Origin: Cryptomeria japonica
Taxonomy: Eukaryota > Streptophyta > Pinopsida > Cupressales > Cupressaceae
DNA: 64,000 nt
Direction of reading: 5' to 3'
Assembly: GCF_030272615.1 (NCBI RefSeq)
Contig: NC_081406.1
Coordinates: 473,616,900 to 473,680,899 of the forward strand
This document shows positions 34,995 through 45,097 of the stretch, piece after piece. Each line of letters begins with the position of its first letter. Position 1 is the first letter of the stretch. Both the position numbers and the translations under genes were made by a program. A model generated the notes under the pieces. It worked only from the letters and a program-made list of their open reading frames with translations. It had not been told where the DNA came from and made no database searches.

Positions 34995-35273
34995 TTATCT
35001 TAATTGGGCAAGATCAAAGTCTGAGGGGAGTTTGGCTCCTTCTTGAGCAAGTCTTAAGAAGTGAGCATCCGCATTGCTCCTGAGTATTTCGTCAAAAAGT
35101 CTGTTAAAGAGAGGGTTATGCTGAGCCCTTTCTATTGTTGCAGGAGTGGGAGTACTTGGGTTTTCGTCATCTGCATTTCCTCCAAGTGCTTCTTGAAATT
35201 CATTGAGATTTTCCTCTTCTTCTTCTTCTCTTTCTATTTCTCGTTGTCTCGACTGTGATCGGGTTTGAGCCAT
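34995..35273 (-). pseudogene. N-terminal part of the gypsy gag, cut off by a stop
   Basis: ATG at 35273-35271 opens MAQTRSQSRQREIERE, then an acidic, Glu-rich segment. The frame is open upstream to 35378, but this ATG is favoured because the following sequence is hydrophilic and Gag-like. It ends at TAA 34997-34995 and continues in the same frame through ASERQSRHEEEG to the main frame, so it is one gene with a nonsense change. Complete ancestral frame: 35273 to 27966, 2436 codons including stops. Confidence 0.8.
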
Positions 35274-35720
35274 TTTGTTTGCAAGTTTTGTGTGAAGTTG
35301 ATTGAAGATGATGATGAGTTGTCGATGAAATGAAAGATTGATGGTTGGTGATTTGTGTTGTATGGGGATCTCTAGCACTTTAAGGTAGATGTAACTGAAA
35401 TTCCTTCTTTGAATTGCTTGTTTGTTTGATAAGTTTGGATGTGATAAGGTGTAGAGAAATCTGAGATGTGTTACAGATTTTGACTACCTAGCAATGAGAA
35501 GATTCACTCATGAACTAGTTTTAACCTGCGTAGATGTGTCTCTTAGGATGAGCTTATCCTAGATGTAGAAACAATCTAAAAAGTGATGTGACGTGTTTGA
35601 TTTCAAGCAATATCTAAAAGAAAACTTGGGACAAGAACCTCTTAATGTTTTGAGAGGTGGGACCGATTGATGATGGAATAATGATGTATGAATGAGATGA
35701 TGGATGTTTTGTTTTCAACT

Positions 35721-36245
35721 TCAATAAAAACTTTGTGTTACAAATGGAACAAACTCTACTTCTTCCCTTTCAGGTGTTGGTGGCACTTCTTGAGCTGTGT
35801 TGTAGGTGATACAGATGTTTGGGAAGAAATTGGGATTAATCTTTCTTCCTTGATTTTTATGATAACTCAGAGCTCTATATTGCATAAAAGCTCTGCGGTT
35901 CAATGATTCGGAATCAAACTCGTTTGTTTTACCTTGAAGATAGAGACGCATGTGATGTAGAAAGACTCTATGTGAGACAAAAATTTGTCTATTGAGATAG
36001 AAGAATTTCCTCCTTTTGATCAAAGCCTTTGAGCTTAGTGATCTCCTTTTCAGGGTAATATTCTGATGACACTTCTTCTTTCGTAAGACGTGAAGAATGG
36101 TCATAAAATGTGATTCTTTGTTGTTTGCACTGTGTTTTTGGTATTTTTGGTTGTTTTTGAGAAATGTTGGATGAATACTTTGTTTTTGGGATTGACTTTC
36201 TGATTTTTTCTTTGACAAGAAAACAAAGCAAACACACAAACACAA
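35721..36245 (-). CDS. Small open frame in the gypsy leader, possible extra 5' ORF
   Basis: 174 codons starting MCLCVCFVFLSKKKSESQSQ: a short hydrophobic start, then a Lys/Ser/Asn-rich stretch, ending EEVEFVPFVTQSFY. No domain is recognised. It lies between the primer site and gag, where Ogre elements carry an extra ORF, but length and composition alone could arise by chance. Treat as hypothetical. Confidence 0.25.
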   Translation of the reverse strand: MCLCVCFVFLSKKKSESQSQKQSIHPTFLKNNQKYQKHSANNKESHFMTILHVLRKKKCHQNITLKRRSLSSKALIKRRKFFYLNRQIFVSHRVFLHHMRLYLQGKTNEFDSESLNRRAFMQYRALSYHKNQGRKINPNFFPNICITYNTAQEVPPTPEREEVEFVPFVTQSFY

Positions 36246-37614
36246 GAATGTTGCCTCAAAGGCACAAATGAGTATGGGTCTAGATCAACCCAATCCTTGG
36301 GCTTGTTTTTGACCCTTCCTTTAGATTTATTTTAAGGTGTAGTTCCAAAGCCTGAAGTCGGCTCAATTTTGCTCTAGGTCTGTAAAAATGAACACACTTC
36401 AAACACTTTTTATCCCTAAGGTCAAATGGCCAGTTGTGATAAATTTAGCCCACATCTTGATATTTCTTCGACTTTGGTACTACATACCTTATGAATCCCA
36501 CCGTGGCAGGTAAGGATGTGATATACTAAGTCTTGCACGAGCATAACAAATAGATGATCCTTATGATGGGGGAGTCACCACTTTTATCAAGCCACAAGTG
36601 ACTTTTCAAAAAGCTATGTTTCTACTCAAGGAAATATGTATGGTGAGTATCTTGGGAGCAAAACCTTCTATGCTCTTGCACTAAATTGTATCTCAAATAT
36701 CCTCAATCAATAGAACAGGTGGGCTACTACTTAAAGGTTTTTAGTCATGTTCGATGGCTTTGGACATAAGTTCATTCTGCAGTGACTCACTTAAGAGCCT
36801 TGTAACTGGTGGTGGGGCCCATTTGTCCTTTCGGCCAGTTACACTGTAGGAACAGCTATACCCAAGGCTACAGCTTTCGCTCTCACCTGATTTCTATAGC
36901 GGCTCGAAGGATTTACCGCTCGAGGTCGTTCCCAAGAGTATCGATCCCTTGGTAGGCCTCTCTTAAAAAATAAAATTTTGAGTGTTACTAACACTTTTCT
37001 CTTGCACCTAGGACCACGAGAGCCAAGGGAGAGGATAGTGTGTGTTAGAGGTAGGACCACTCGACTGACTTTTGTGCACAAGCGTGCCAAACACGAAATT
37101 CACTTGTTCTTTTTAATCCAACATTTGCAAAGATGATCTAACTATTTGGAGATGTTGCTCCAACAGTCATGGTGTTTATTTTAACTTCCAAGGCAATGTG
37201 TTTTGTTAATCTAGAATTTTGGAAATCCTGGTCAACTTAATGAAAAACACGTTTTGCTTTAAAGGAAAATGTGTTTGTCAAAAATAAATCAAAAACAAGT
37301 GGTTTGTCAGTTTTATTTGCACCAAATTTTTGAAATGTGGATTGTAAATTTTAGGTCCCAATTGATGCAATGAAATCAAATTTTGTGTTTGTTAATTTTA
37401 AGCACCAAAGAAAATGAGGCCTAACTAGAAAACAATGAAAAACTGTTTTTGTGTTTTTAAGTTCTTTTTAAGCACTTAAATGAAATTTTTTTTGTGATTT
37501 TTGTTGGGTTGTTAACCTGCACAAAGAAAAGAAACAAGTTAATAAAATCAATGCTCAAAGGGGGGGCTTCCACAAGCCTAAATTCTGATTTTTTTGGTTA
37601 CAAGTCAATTTGGG

Positions 37615-37905
37615 CGACACTCTGTCGCAATAGCGCTATTCTGTGTTTTTGCAGAAGCGCTGATTCATACAATAGCGCTAGTCTGCGTGAGCAGAAGCAC
37701 TAATTAAAACCGTAGTGCTGAAAGAAAACAAAAACCCGAGAAGACAAACGCGCTGGAAGTGTGTCAATAGCGCTGAAACGTTGTCAATAGCACTGGAATG
37801 TTGTCAATAGCACTGAAACCTTTTCAATAGCGCTATCTTAGGGTCAATAGTGCTAAAAGAAATTGTTGCAAAAGTGCTAAAACGTGTTTAATAGCGCCGA
37901 AGTGC
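37615..37905 (-). repeat. Array of AGCGCT-containing short repeats near the primer site
   Basis: Roughly a dozen degenerate 20-40-bp units share GTCAATAGCGCTGAAACGTT-like sequence, each centred on the self-complementary hexamer AGCGCT or a one-base variant (AGCACT, AGTGCT). The spacing is tightest, about 20 bp, between 37760 and 37830. It sits 50-340 bases downstream of the primer site on the RNA, where retroelement dimerisation and packaging signals lie. Confidence 0.75.
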
Positions 37906-37955
37906 GACCTGTGTGGCAATTTCAACAAGCAAAATGTTAATTTCAAAAAAAAAAT

Positions 37956-37995
37956 GATCAGAAGGTTGCGTGTTCGATTCACGTCGGGTTCACCA
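37956..37995 (-). other. Primer binding site of the gypsy element, Arg-tRNA type, unusually long
   Basis: On the minus strand the site starts TGGTGAACCCGACGTG, two bases after the LTR. Read on the plus strand, 37956-37995 looks like the whole 3' half of a tRNA: anticodon-stem side GATCAGA, a T arm with a GCGTG/CACGT stem and loop TTCGATT, acceptor strand, then A and CCA. Ogre elements are known to use tRNA-Arg. The isoacceptor assignment is from memory of tRNA layout and is not proven. Confidence 0.8.
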
Positions 37996-37997
37996 AA

Positions 37998-40026
37998 TGA
38001 TGCCCTCCTAAATGACACAAATGTTAGTTTAAGATCAATCAACACAAAACACACAAGACGTTAGAGTTAATCAATCTAAAACCAAACACATGAAGGCATT
38101 CCAAAGGAGACACTAAAAACATGCTAATGAATCTAACTAAAGAAGTAAGACAATGAGATATCTCCAACTATCTCTTAACATGATATTAGCTCCTTTCTCC
38201 CTTGTTCCTCTCCTCTCCAAGTTCCAAAATCGTGTAGCTCTCAGCAGCTTTTTGCACTATGGATGCTTATGGAGGATTGAGATTGTAGTATAGCTCCAAA
38301 CATGAAATGAAAAGCTAATACTAATGCTAAAATGATGTATTTTAACCAAAAAGACAAGATTTAGTTATGCTATGCTAAATGCTCTCTAAAATGGCTATAG
38401 TCTAAATGCTTACAAGTTTTTAGGATCTGGATTATGAAGGAATGGGCTTTATTTATAGGAAAAATGGAGCAATGGATGGCCAGGATTGAAAGGTTTAATC
38501 AAGGGTCAAGCTTGAAAGTTGGGGATCCATGTGCACAATTTGCACCAATGAAATGGTGATGAGTGTCAACATAAGATTGGGTTGAGAGAAGAGGTTGGAG
38601 GCATTAAATTCCTGAGGAGACCTCATGGTTATCTAGAAGGTAAGGGTCAAGCCTAAATTAGGATTACCCACTGGATTAGGAGTTAATGCAAGGATAAACC
38701 TTTGTGCAAATGATTAAGAGATAATCATGGTCAAAGTATTAAAGGCTTGATGAGACCCTTGGGTTGGGTAGAGGTTGAGTCAAAACAAATGTTTTAACCA
38801 TGTGGGAGGGTTTGAGGTAACCATTAATGGTTATTGGAGACTTTGGGGATTAAGTGGTTGAAGGTTGAAAGCCTTCAATGGTTATCAAAGACTTTGAGCC
38901 ATTTAGTGGTTGAAGGTTGGAAGCTTTCAAAGGTTATCCAAGACTTTGAGACATTTAGTGGTTGAAGGTTGAAAGCCTTTAATGGTTATCAAAGACTTTT
39001 AGGCTTTGAGAAGTGACTCCATTTTGCTTAGGAATGTGACAATAATTAGGGGATGGATTAAGTTAATTAGGAAGGGGTTAGAAGAATCTAGAAGGGGATT
39101 AGATTTTGCAAGTGGATTTGGTGGGTGAGGGAAAATAGGATTTTATTAAAATAAAAATTCATTTATTTCAATAAATGTGTGCAAGTTGTATTTGGATAAA
39201 TATTCAAATAAATATTAATTTATTTAAATGAGAAAAAGGAAGATAAAGCATTAAAATGCTTGAAGACTTTGAGGGGAACCATTAAAGGCTTGAAGACTTT
39301 AAGGAAAACCATTAAAGTCTTAAGAAGACTATAGAAGGAAGCCATCAAGTTTGAAGACTTTAAAGCCATCAAGTTTGAATACTTTAAGGGAAACCATTAA
39401 AGGTTTCAAGTGGGTGAGGATAAATAGGATTTTAAATAAATAATTTATTTAAAATAGTTGTACAACTTGCTTTTGTAGGAAAATACAAGTGGGTGGAGGA
39501 TAAAGGTGATTTAAATAAATTATTTATTTAAAATAATTGTGCAACTTGCTTTTGTAGGAAAATACAAGTGGGTGGAGGATAAAGGTGATTTAAATAAATG
39601 ATAATTTATTTAAAATAATTGTGCAACTTGCTTTTGTAGGAAAATACAAGTGGGTGGAGGATAAAGGTGATTTAAATAAATGATTTATTTATTTAAATGT
39701 GAGAGGTGGGATTTTGGGGGATTTAAATAAATATTAATTTATTTAAATGTGAGAGGTGAGATTTTGGGGCATTTAAATAAATATTAATTTATTTAAATGT
39801 GAGAGAAGATTTAATTAAACAAATATGATTTATTTATTTAATTAATGGTATGAATTTGGTTAAGTGAATTAAATCAAATAAATTGAATAATTTATTTAAT
39901 TAATAGGAGAAGAGGGTTAAGATGAATTAATTAAATATTAATTTAATTAATTATTAATTGATGGTTAAATAATCAAATAAATACTAAGTATTCATTTAAT
40001 TAAGTGGACAGATTTATGTGACTATA
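37998..40026 (-). repeat. 5' LTR of the gypsy element
   Basis: A 2029-bp near-copy of 23463-25490. It is the promoter-bearing LTR for the minus-strand transcript. Its outer terminus has ACTATA in place of ACTACA, so the LTR end dinucleotide is mutated. Confidence 0.95.
38450..38459 (-). promoter_or_regulatory. TATA box in the gypsy 5' LTR
   Basis: CTATAAATAA on the minus strand. The matching site is CTATAAATAG in the 3' LTR and in the solo LTR (5002-5011), so the motif is conserved within the family. It is the best promoter candidate for the gypsy transcript. Confidence 0.55.
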
Positions 40027-40118
40027 GTATGTATATATATTTATGTATATATATACATATATGTATGTATATATATTTATATGTTTATATATGTGTTGAT
40101 GTATATATACACATATAC
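40027..40118. repeat. TATG/CATA microsatellite, right part
   Basis: GTATGTATATATATTTATG-type repeats continue the tract that ends at 23462. The gypsy element separates the two parts. Confidence 0.9.
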
Positions 40119-40313
40119 ATCAAGATAACTCTGTACCATAAACATTTTAGAGCAAACTGGAACTACAAGTTTGACATCAATGACAACCAAAACACCAACT
40201 GCTTCAACAACAAGTCAAGGTAACTTTGTGCCACAAACATTTCAAACCAAACTAGAACAACAAGTTTGACGTCAATGACAACCACAACAACACATCAACT
40301 CATATTTTCAACA
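40119..40313 (-). repeat. 3' LTR remnant of the old pol-less element
   Basis: Two 95-bp tandem copies (40121-40215 and 40216-40310) match the end of the LTR at 54770-55009, including TTGACATCAATGACAAC. The terminus TTTTCAACA at 40313 abuts the polypurine tract. Only about 200 of about 1185 bases remain; I could not find the rest left of the gypsy element. Confidence 0.8.
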
Positions 40314-40325
40314 ATCTCCCCCTTT
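40314..40325 (-). other. Polypurine tract of the old pol-less element
   Basis: On the minus strand AAAGGGGGAGAT directly precedes TGTTGAAAAT, the LTR start. It is the same core as at 8045-8056. Confidence 0.88.
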
Positions 40326-40577
40326 GTTATTGATGGCAACACTTGATAAGCACTTTATAAAACCTGCACTTCAACCAAAACTCAAAGAAAAAATAATACT
40401 ACTCAATATCTCTCAAGCTCTGTTGGAACTAACTCAATCGCACTCAAAACACATATTACACAATCTCTCTCTGAAGTAACAACTCAATTTTTCTTAATAT
40501 CTTCCAATCTCTAATCTTTCCCAATCTCTCCCCCAAGGACAAAGGTCACAAAACACTAGACTAGAAAAACACAAAAA

Positions 40578-42302
40578 TCATTCAAAGTCACTCAGCCAGA
40601 TATCCTTGAGATGCTTCTTCAATTTCATCACGAAGGCCTTTCAAGAATGAGTAGAAGCATCCAAAATTCTACTATGACATTCACAATCAAGACATTTACT
40701 TACAACCTCATCAAACAAATTTATGCTCTTAGCTCCTTTCTCCACATTTTTCAGCATCAATCAACAATCTCAAATAAGAGGAAACTTTCAATTCAACATC
40801 AGCTCTCAACTCTACAAACATCCTAATGAACTCATCTCTTTGACTATTTCTTGAGGCTAATTGATTATGGCCTTGTCCCTTTCCTTACCATAAACATCAA
40901 TTGACACTTTATATTCTTTTCCCATATCAAGCAATTGAGATTCAATCTGATCAATATCATTTTTAAATTTTTTTGTGGTAGTTGGCCACTTCAAGTAATA
41001 TTTATACAATTTTTCAACTTTTCCAATCTATTTTATAAAATTCATCAAACTAAGAATTAACACATGATGTGCTTTCCTACATTTAACAATAATAATTTTC
41101 TACACATTTGCTTCGGTAAATCCTTCATCAACATCTTCCTCACCATTCTCTCAATAAGTGCTTCAACAATCTCCTCCAAAAAAAATCCACAACATGTATC
41201 ATAACCAAATTATTCTACACTAAATACCTTACAAAGGCATTTTCAATTACATCTTGTTCATACAACGCATGATTGTGATAAGAATCACCAATAGACTTCA
41301 TACCGCCATGTATCTAAATCATCTCCAATACCTTTTCTTCTATCAGCTCTTCATCATCAAACATCTCTTCGGAAACTTGTTGTTCCTCTTCTCCCTGCAT
41401 ATTATAAGTTATCCCATTCTCTACTATTATTTCCTCTTCCTCAACATCACTATAAATATTCACTGACACAATTTCCTTCTTCTCTAGAACTTCCTTCTCC
41501 CTTCTTTAAACTTTAGAACTAGAGGCAGAGGCATCTCCAAAGAATCTCCTAGATTTCTTCGTTTTCTTCTCTTATACCAGCATTCTGGACCTACCTATAA
41601 TCTCATCCCTTGTACCAAATCTCTCTACATTCGGATCTTTAGGCATAATCAAAAGTTTCTTAGCCACCTTCATGCATTTATCTTCTAAAACCTCATAAGG
41701 TAACGAAGTTACCCAAGATATTCTCGAAACCATAGCTTCTAGAAAGCAATTATCTTTATCAACTAAAAACACAATGTCATTTCCATACCAATCCAAAACC
41801 TTGGGAGGAATTTGATCCCTAAATGTCTTTTAATTTGGAACCCAATAAATAAATCATTTATCCAAGCAATCTTTTCAACTCCAAGCAATTCATGCAGAAA
41901 AATTAGAAAACTAAGCAAACAATCAGAGAACCATACTGAAACTGATACATATTATTCTCCGCCTTCTCTAGACTATCGAACAATTACTTTCACATAATCT
42001 CACACAGATCATAATCAACATTCTCTCGAACCATCCTATGTGCCATATTAGCAATAGTAAATGCACAAGAACCCTCTTTGTTCTTGTAATAAACTTTGTA
42101 TGATATACCCATTGTAGCATATTTAATATCCATATCTCTGATGGTGTCGATTCTCAACACACTTCCATCTAATACAACACTAGTTAGATGATTTACCTTA
42201 GTATTTTTAACATATTTCAATATCAACACTTCATCGGTCCCACATAACCTAGTCACAGCCTGCAATACTTCTTTTGAAATTAAGTATGGTTTATCAAGCC
42301 AT
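40578..42302 (-). pseudogene. Long unknown ORF, central and C-terminal part, decayed
   Basis: Reading minus from 42302: YVWLDKPYLISKEVLQAVT, then a conserved stretch ending ANMAHRMVRENVDYDLCEIM, then LFDSLEKAENN and FQYGSLIVCLVF. These line up in order with FMWLEEQPFKITKEIIHVIT, AYKIVKKGMKIDLCEVL and LKFGSLLVSMFFYF of the ORF at 15617. Further on, a basic KKKTKKSRRFFGD segment, an acidic Glu-rich segment and a charged helical C-terminus ending near 40578 follow the same domain order. Several stops and frameshifts (for example TGA at 41992-41990) show it is dead. Its N-terminus is at 50610-50891, 8.3 kb away. Confidence 0.75.
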
Positions 42303-42508
42303 ACATATGTTATCCTTGTTTTCGTTTATGAGAAAACAAGATAACCCCCTACGATTTTTTATTAAATTCATTCTCATTTCTATGGTGTTAGTTTTTTTTA
42401 GGCCTTTTGGTCACCTCATTGGTCCTTGAGTACTTAGTATTCAATCTTAAAATATTGCTTTATTAGTAAAAACTCAAATTTTAACTTAAATATGAGTTTT
42501 TATTGCTT

Positions 42509-43118
42509 TGGTGAAAAATCGATTTCTAAGCCCAATTTTACATTAAGTTTGTTAGTTTGGTGTAAAGTCGGGGTTTAAAACTAACATTACACTTTGGTTT
42601 TTAAGTTTGGTGTAATTCAGACTTGTAAGTTCAAGTTACACTGCTTTTGGGTCTTATGATGTAAATCGGACTTACAAGTCCAAATTACATCATTATTAAG
42701 CACGAATTACAATTTATTTCTTACTAGAGTCCATTTTTATTTTGGATTCCTCTCTATTTTTCTTCAATTTTGGTCATTCATTCTTATTCATTTAGTGTTC
42801 ACGTGAGCCTATAAAGATTAGCAGTGAGGCCGAACTGATCTTTTTCTTGGTATGGTTTTATCTCTTTTCTTTCATGCTTTCGCAGTCTTCTTTTGCTATT
42901 TTGGCTTAGCTTTATTGTTTTTGAGTTACAATGGAGGTTGGGATGATAAGCCTGACATACGAAAAATATACTTGGGTGTATGTCATTATTTTCATTCCAT
43001 CATCCACATTTCTTTATTTGCTTTCTTATGCCCTTTATGTTTGGTGTGAGTCGGGTGAAAACCCGACACACCAAAGCCTTAAATTTGATGTGTGTTGGGT
43101 TTTCATCTAACTCACATC
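42509..43118. repeat. Hairpin array, left part (six units)
   Basis: Successive imperfect palindromes of 30-36 bp share the form GTGnnnnTCGG...CCGAnnnnCAC but differ in sequence. Locations: 42509-42545 (weak), 42560-42592 (GTGTAA/TTACAC), 42610-42641 (GTGTAA/TTACAC with ACTTGTAAGT inside), 42658-42691 (GATGTAA/TTACATC with GGACTT/AAGTCC), 43041-43074 (TTGGTGTG, TCGGGT, GAAA loop, ACCCGA, CACACCAA) and 43087-43118 (GATGTG/CACATC). Arms change together so that pairing is kept. A 350-bp gap between the fourth and fifth holds a promoter-like segment. Confidence 0.85.
42800..42816 (+). promoter_or_regulatory. G-box plus TATA box, candidate promoter
   Basis: CACGTG (42800-42805, a plant G-box) lies four bases upstream of TATAAAG (42810-42816). 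The direction suits transcription of the plus-strand ORF at 45098, and would place the later hairpins in the transcript leader. It is only a motif match. Confidence 0.4.
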
Positions 43119-43252
43119 ATCATCTATTTTAGTGCCCTTTCCCATGGTGGATGGTAGGGTCGTATCCTCTCCATGAACCGAAACATCACTCCACAGTGCA
43201 TGTCAGGGCCATGACCTCGTCATACACTATTCTTCCATGCTTTCCTTAGGTG

Positions 43253-44586
43253 TGTTACCAACAACCAAGAAGGAAAACTAAGAAGGGAGGGAGCTGAATA
43301 AGTTTTCACTGGATTAAGCAAATTGAGCACAATCTCAAATCTAAACAACTGCAACAAGAATAAATATAAACACAATAGCACCAACACACATAACACCAGG
43401 ATTTTGATGTGGAAAACCTGGTTAAGAGAAAAACCATGGTGGGAACCTACCAACAATAAGATGATAATCTGCAATAGTATGTGCATATATTGCAATGGGG
43501 AATGCACGTGCATTCGGGCACACTGCCTAGAGATCACTACTAAAAATAAGATGACCTAGAAGGCTCCAACCCTCAAGAAAGGTTCACTACCTTACAATAA
43601 GATTCATACTACAATCTGGATTACATGAACTGCAAATATAGCATCTCCTAATGCCTGATGACAGTTCTAGTTAAGCACATTTGTCTGCCCTGCAACAAGC
43701 TCTGCTCAATACACAACACCAAAGGATAAATTCACTCATGCACACATACACCATTCTCTAATAATGCAAACACACCATCGATACCAAATTTACATTACTA
43801 AACCACCTATTTATACAAATCATCAACCTTGACTACAAGGTCGGCCAAACCCTCAATTACAAATTGCATCTCTTAATACATAAATAAACCACCACACCAA
43901 TATAAGGTCATAGACAACATAGCATTGACCTAAACCAAATCTCCAAACACACATCACCACCAGAAATCTTTCCAAGAACAACCACAACACGTTACACCAC
44001 CGAGAATACCGCATAACACGAAGAATGTCACCGGATCAACAAAATCACCAAGAATGTGCACACAGATCAATGTGGACCACCAAAACAATTTGGACACAAT
44101 CAGGAAACACAAGAAGCATAATAGAACCATCTCCAATAGCTACACCTACACCACTTATTCAAATCTTCATCTATCAACACGCTAACTCACAGGAACACTC
44201 AACAACAACAATTCATACTAGAAAGATAGCTTGGAAAGCACCAAATCACAAACCATCTGAAATGAAGATACACATGAACATCCAAAACATTCTCCCAAAT
44301 ATTCAACATAAGATATAATCATACCGGAGCTCATCGGATTAAATTCCAAACTCTACCAATCACTGCACAGAAAACTAAACTACAAACTAGATCAAATAAT
44401 GTGATCAAGTACACTTTCGAATCACTAAAACCAATAAGGAATAATATTTTACATCTCAAATAGATAAATCAAGTATATAAACTCAATGCCATCACCGGAA
44501 CACCAAACAACTCTCTGCAACACAAAAACACAAGAATATGTTGACATCAATGACAACAACATATCCTAGCAGCACAATTTCCAACA
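43253..44586 (-). mobile_element. Solo LTR in the hairpin array
   Basis: This 1334-bp unit starts TGTTACC and ends CCAACA, with the exact duplication AGGTG (43248-43252, 44587-44591). On the minus strand it begins TGTTGGAAATTGTG and soon reads GTTGTCATTGATGTCAA, as in the LTR at 53825-55009, so it is a copia-type LTR in minus orientation. TATAAATAGG on minus (about 43805-43815) is a TATA candidate. No internal region remains. Confidence 0.9.
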
Positions 44587-44587
44587 A

Positions 44588-44959
44588 GGTGTTAGCCGGG
44601 TTTGTATCCCTGAATCGCACCTTGATACTTTCTTAGGTGCAAGTCAAGGATACGAACCTGATTAGTACCAAAGACTATTTCTATTTCTCATGTTCTTCAC
44701 ATAGATGCATATCGGGTTTACAACCCTGATATGCACCTATATGTTTTTTCGATTTTCCTCAAGTGCATATTGGGGTTATAAGCCCAATATGCACCCCTTT
44801 TTGGATTTTAATATTCCATTAAGTGTAGACCGGACTTATAAGTCCGATATGCACTCCTCTGCATTTTACACTAGTTTGAAGTGTAGATTAGAATTATAAG
44901 TTTGATTTGAATTGAATGCACACACTTTCTATTTGGGAGTATAAACCCAATTTATACTC
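44588..44959. repeat. Hairpin array, right part (seven units)
   Basis: Units: 44588-44621 and 44635-44669 (weak), 44704-44737 (GCATATC/GATATGC with GGGTT/AACCC), 44763-44794 (perfect 12-bp arms GTGCATATTGGG/CCCAATATGCAC), 44822-44855 (inner 16-bp perfect palindrome CGGACTTATAAGTCCG), 44880-44925 (weak) and 44937-44959 (perfect 9-bp arms GAGTATAAA/TTTATACTC). Spacing is about 55-70 bp. The solo LTR inserted at the very start of the first of these units. Confidence 0.87.
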
Positions 44960-45097
44960 AATTAGAGGCTTTTGTTCTAAAAAAATGGGGTTTTTGAAAT
45001 CCATGTAAGCTAATTGGCTCAAATATGATGATGACCTTTTTCAATGTTGTAGTACAATTATTCTCAAATTACGTAGCCATCACTAAGCAAAAGAGCA

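Larger units (their letters stand above)
35274..37955 (-). other. Long 5' leader of the gypsy element
   Basis: About 2.7 kb between the primer site and gag. It contains one 174-codon open frame (35721-36245) and an array of AGCGCT-bearing repeats next to the primer site (37615-37905). Long leaders, sometimes with an extra ORF upstream of gag, are known in Ogre elements. The rest has no recognisable content. Confidence 0.65.
23463..40026 (-). mobile_element. Ty3/gypsy retrotransposon, Tat/Ogre type, 16.6 kb, young
   Basis: LTRs of 2028 and 2029 bp bound a 12.5-kb interior read on the minus strand. The element starts TG and ends CA on the inner sides; the outer end at 40026 reads TATA in place of TACA. 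The target duplication is imperfect (ATATG at 23458-23462, GTATG at 40027-40031) and lies in a microsatellite. Order on the minus strand: LTR, Arg-type primer site, 2.7-kb leader, gag, protease, G-patch, RT, RNase H, second RNase H, integrase, 2.5-kb 3' region, polypurine tract, LTR. The second RNase H, Arg-tRNA primer and large size are known traits of Tat/Ogre elements. The LTRs differ at only about 15 positions by hand count. Four stops break the polyprotein. Confidence 0.93.

Noticed and set aside
36839-37090. A minus-strand frame in the gypsy leader
   Set aside because: It has no recognisable motif and lies in an otherwise non-coding leader; length is within chance.
37956-37995. Part of a tRNA gene
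   Set aside because: Only the 3' half is there and it includes an encoded CCA; it sits two bases from the LTR end, so it is the primer binding site.
42509-44959. CRISPR-like array
   Set aside because: Units are diverged palindromes without identical repeats or unique spacers, and this is plant nuclear DNA.
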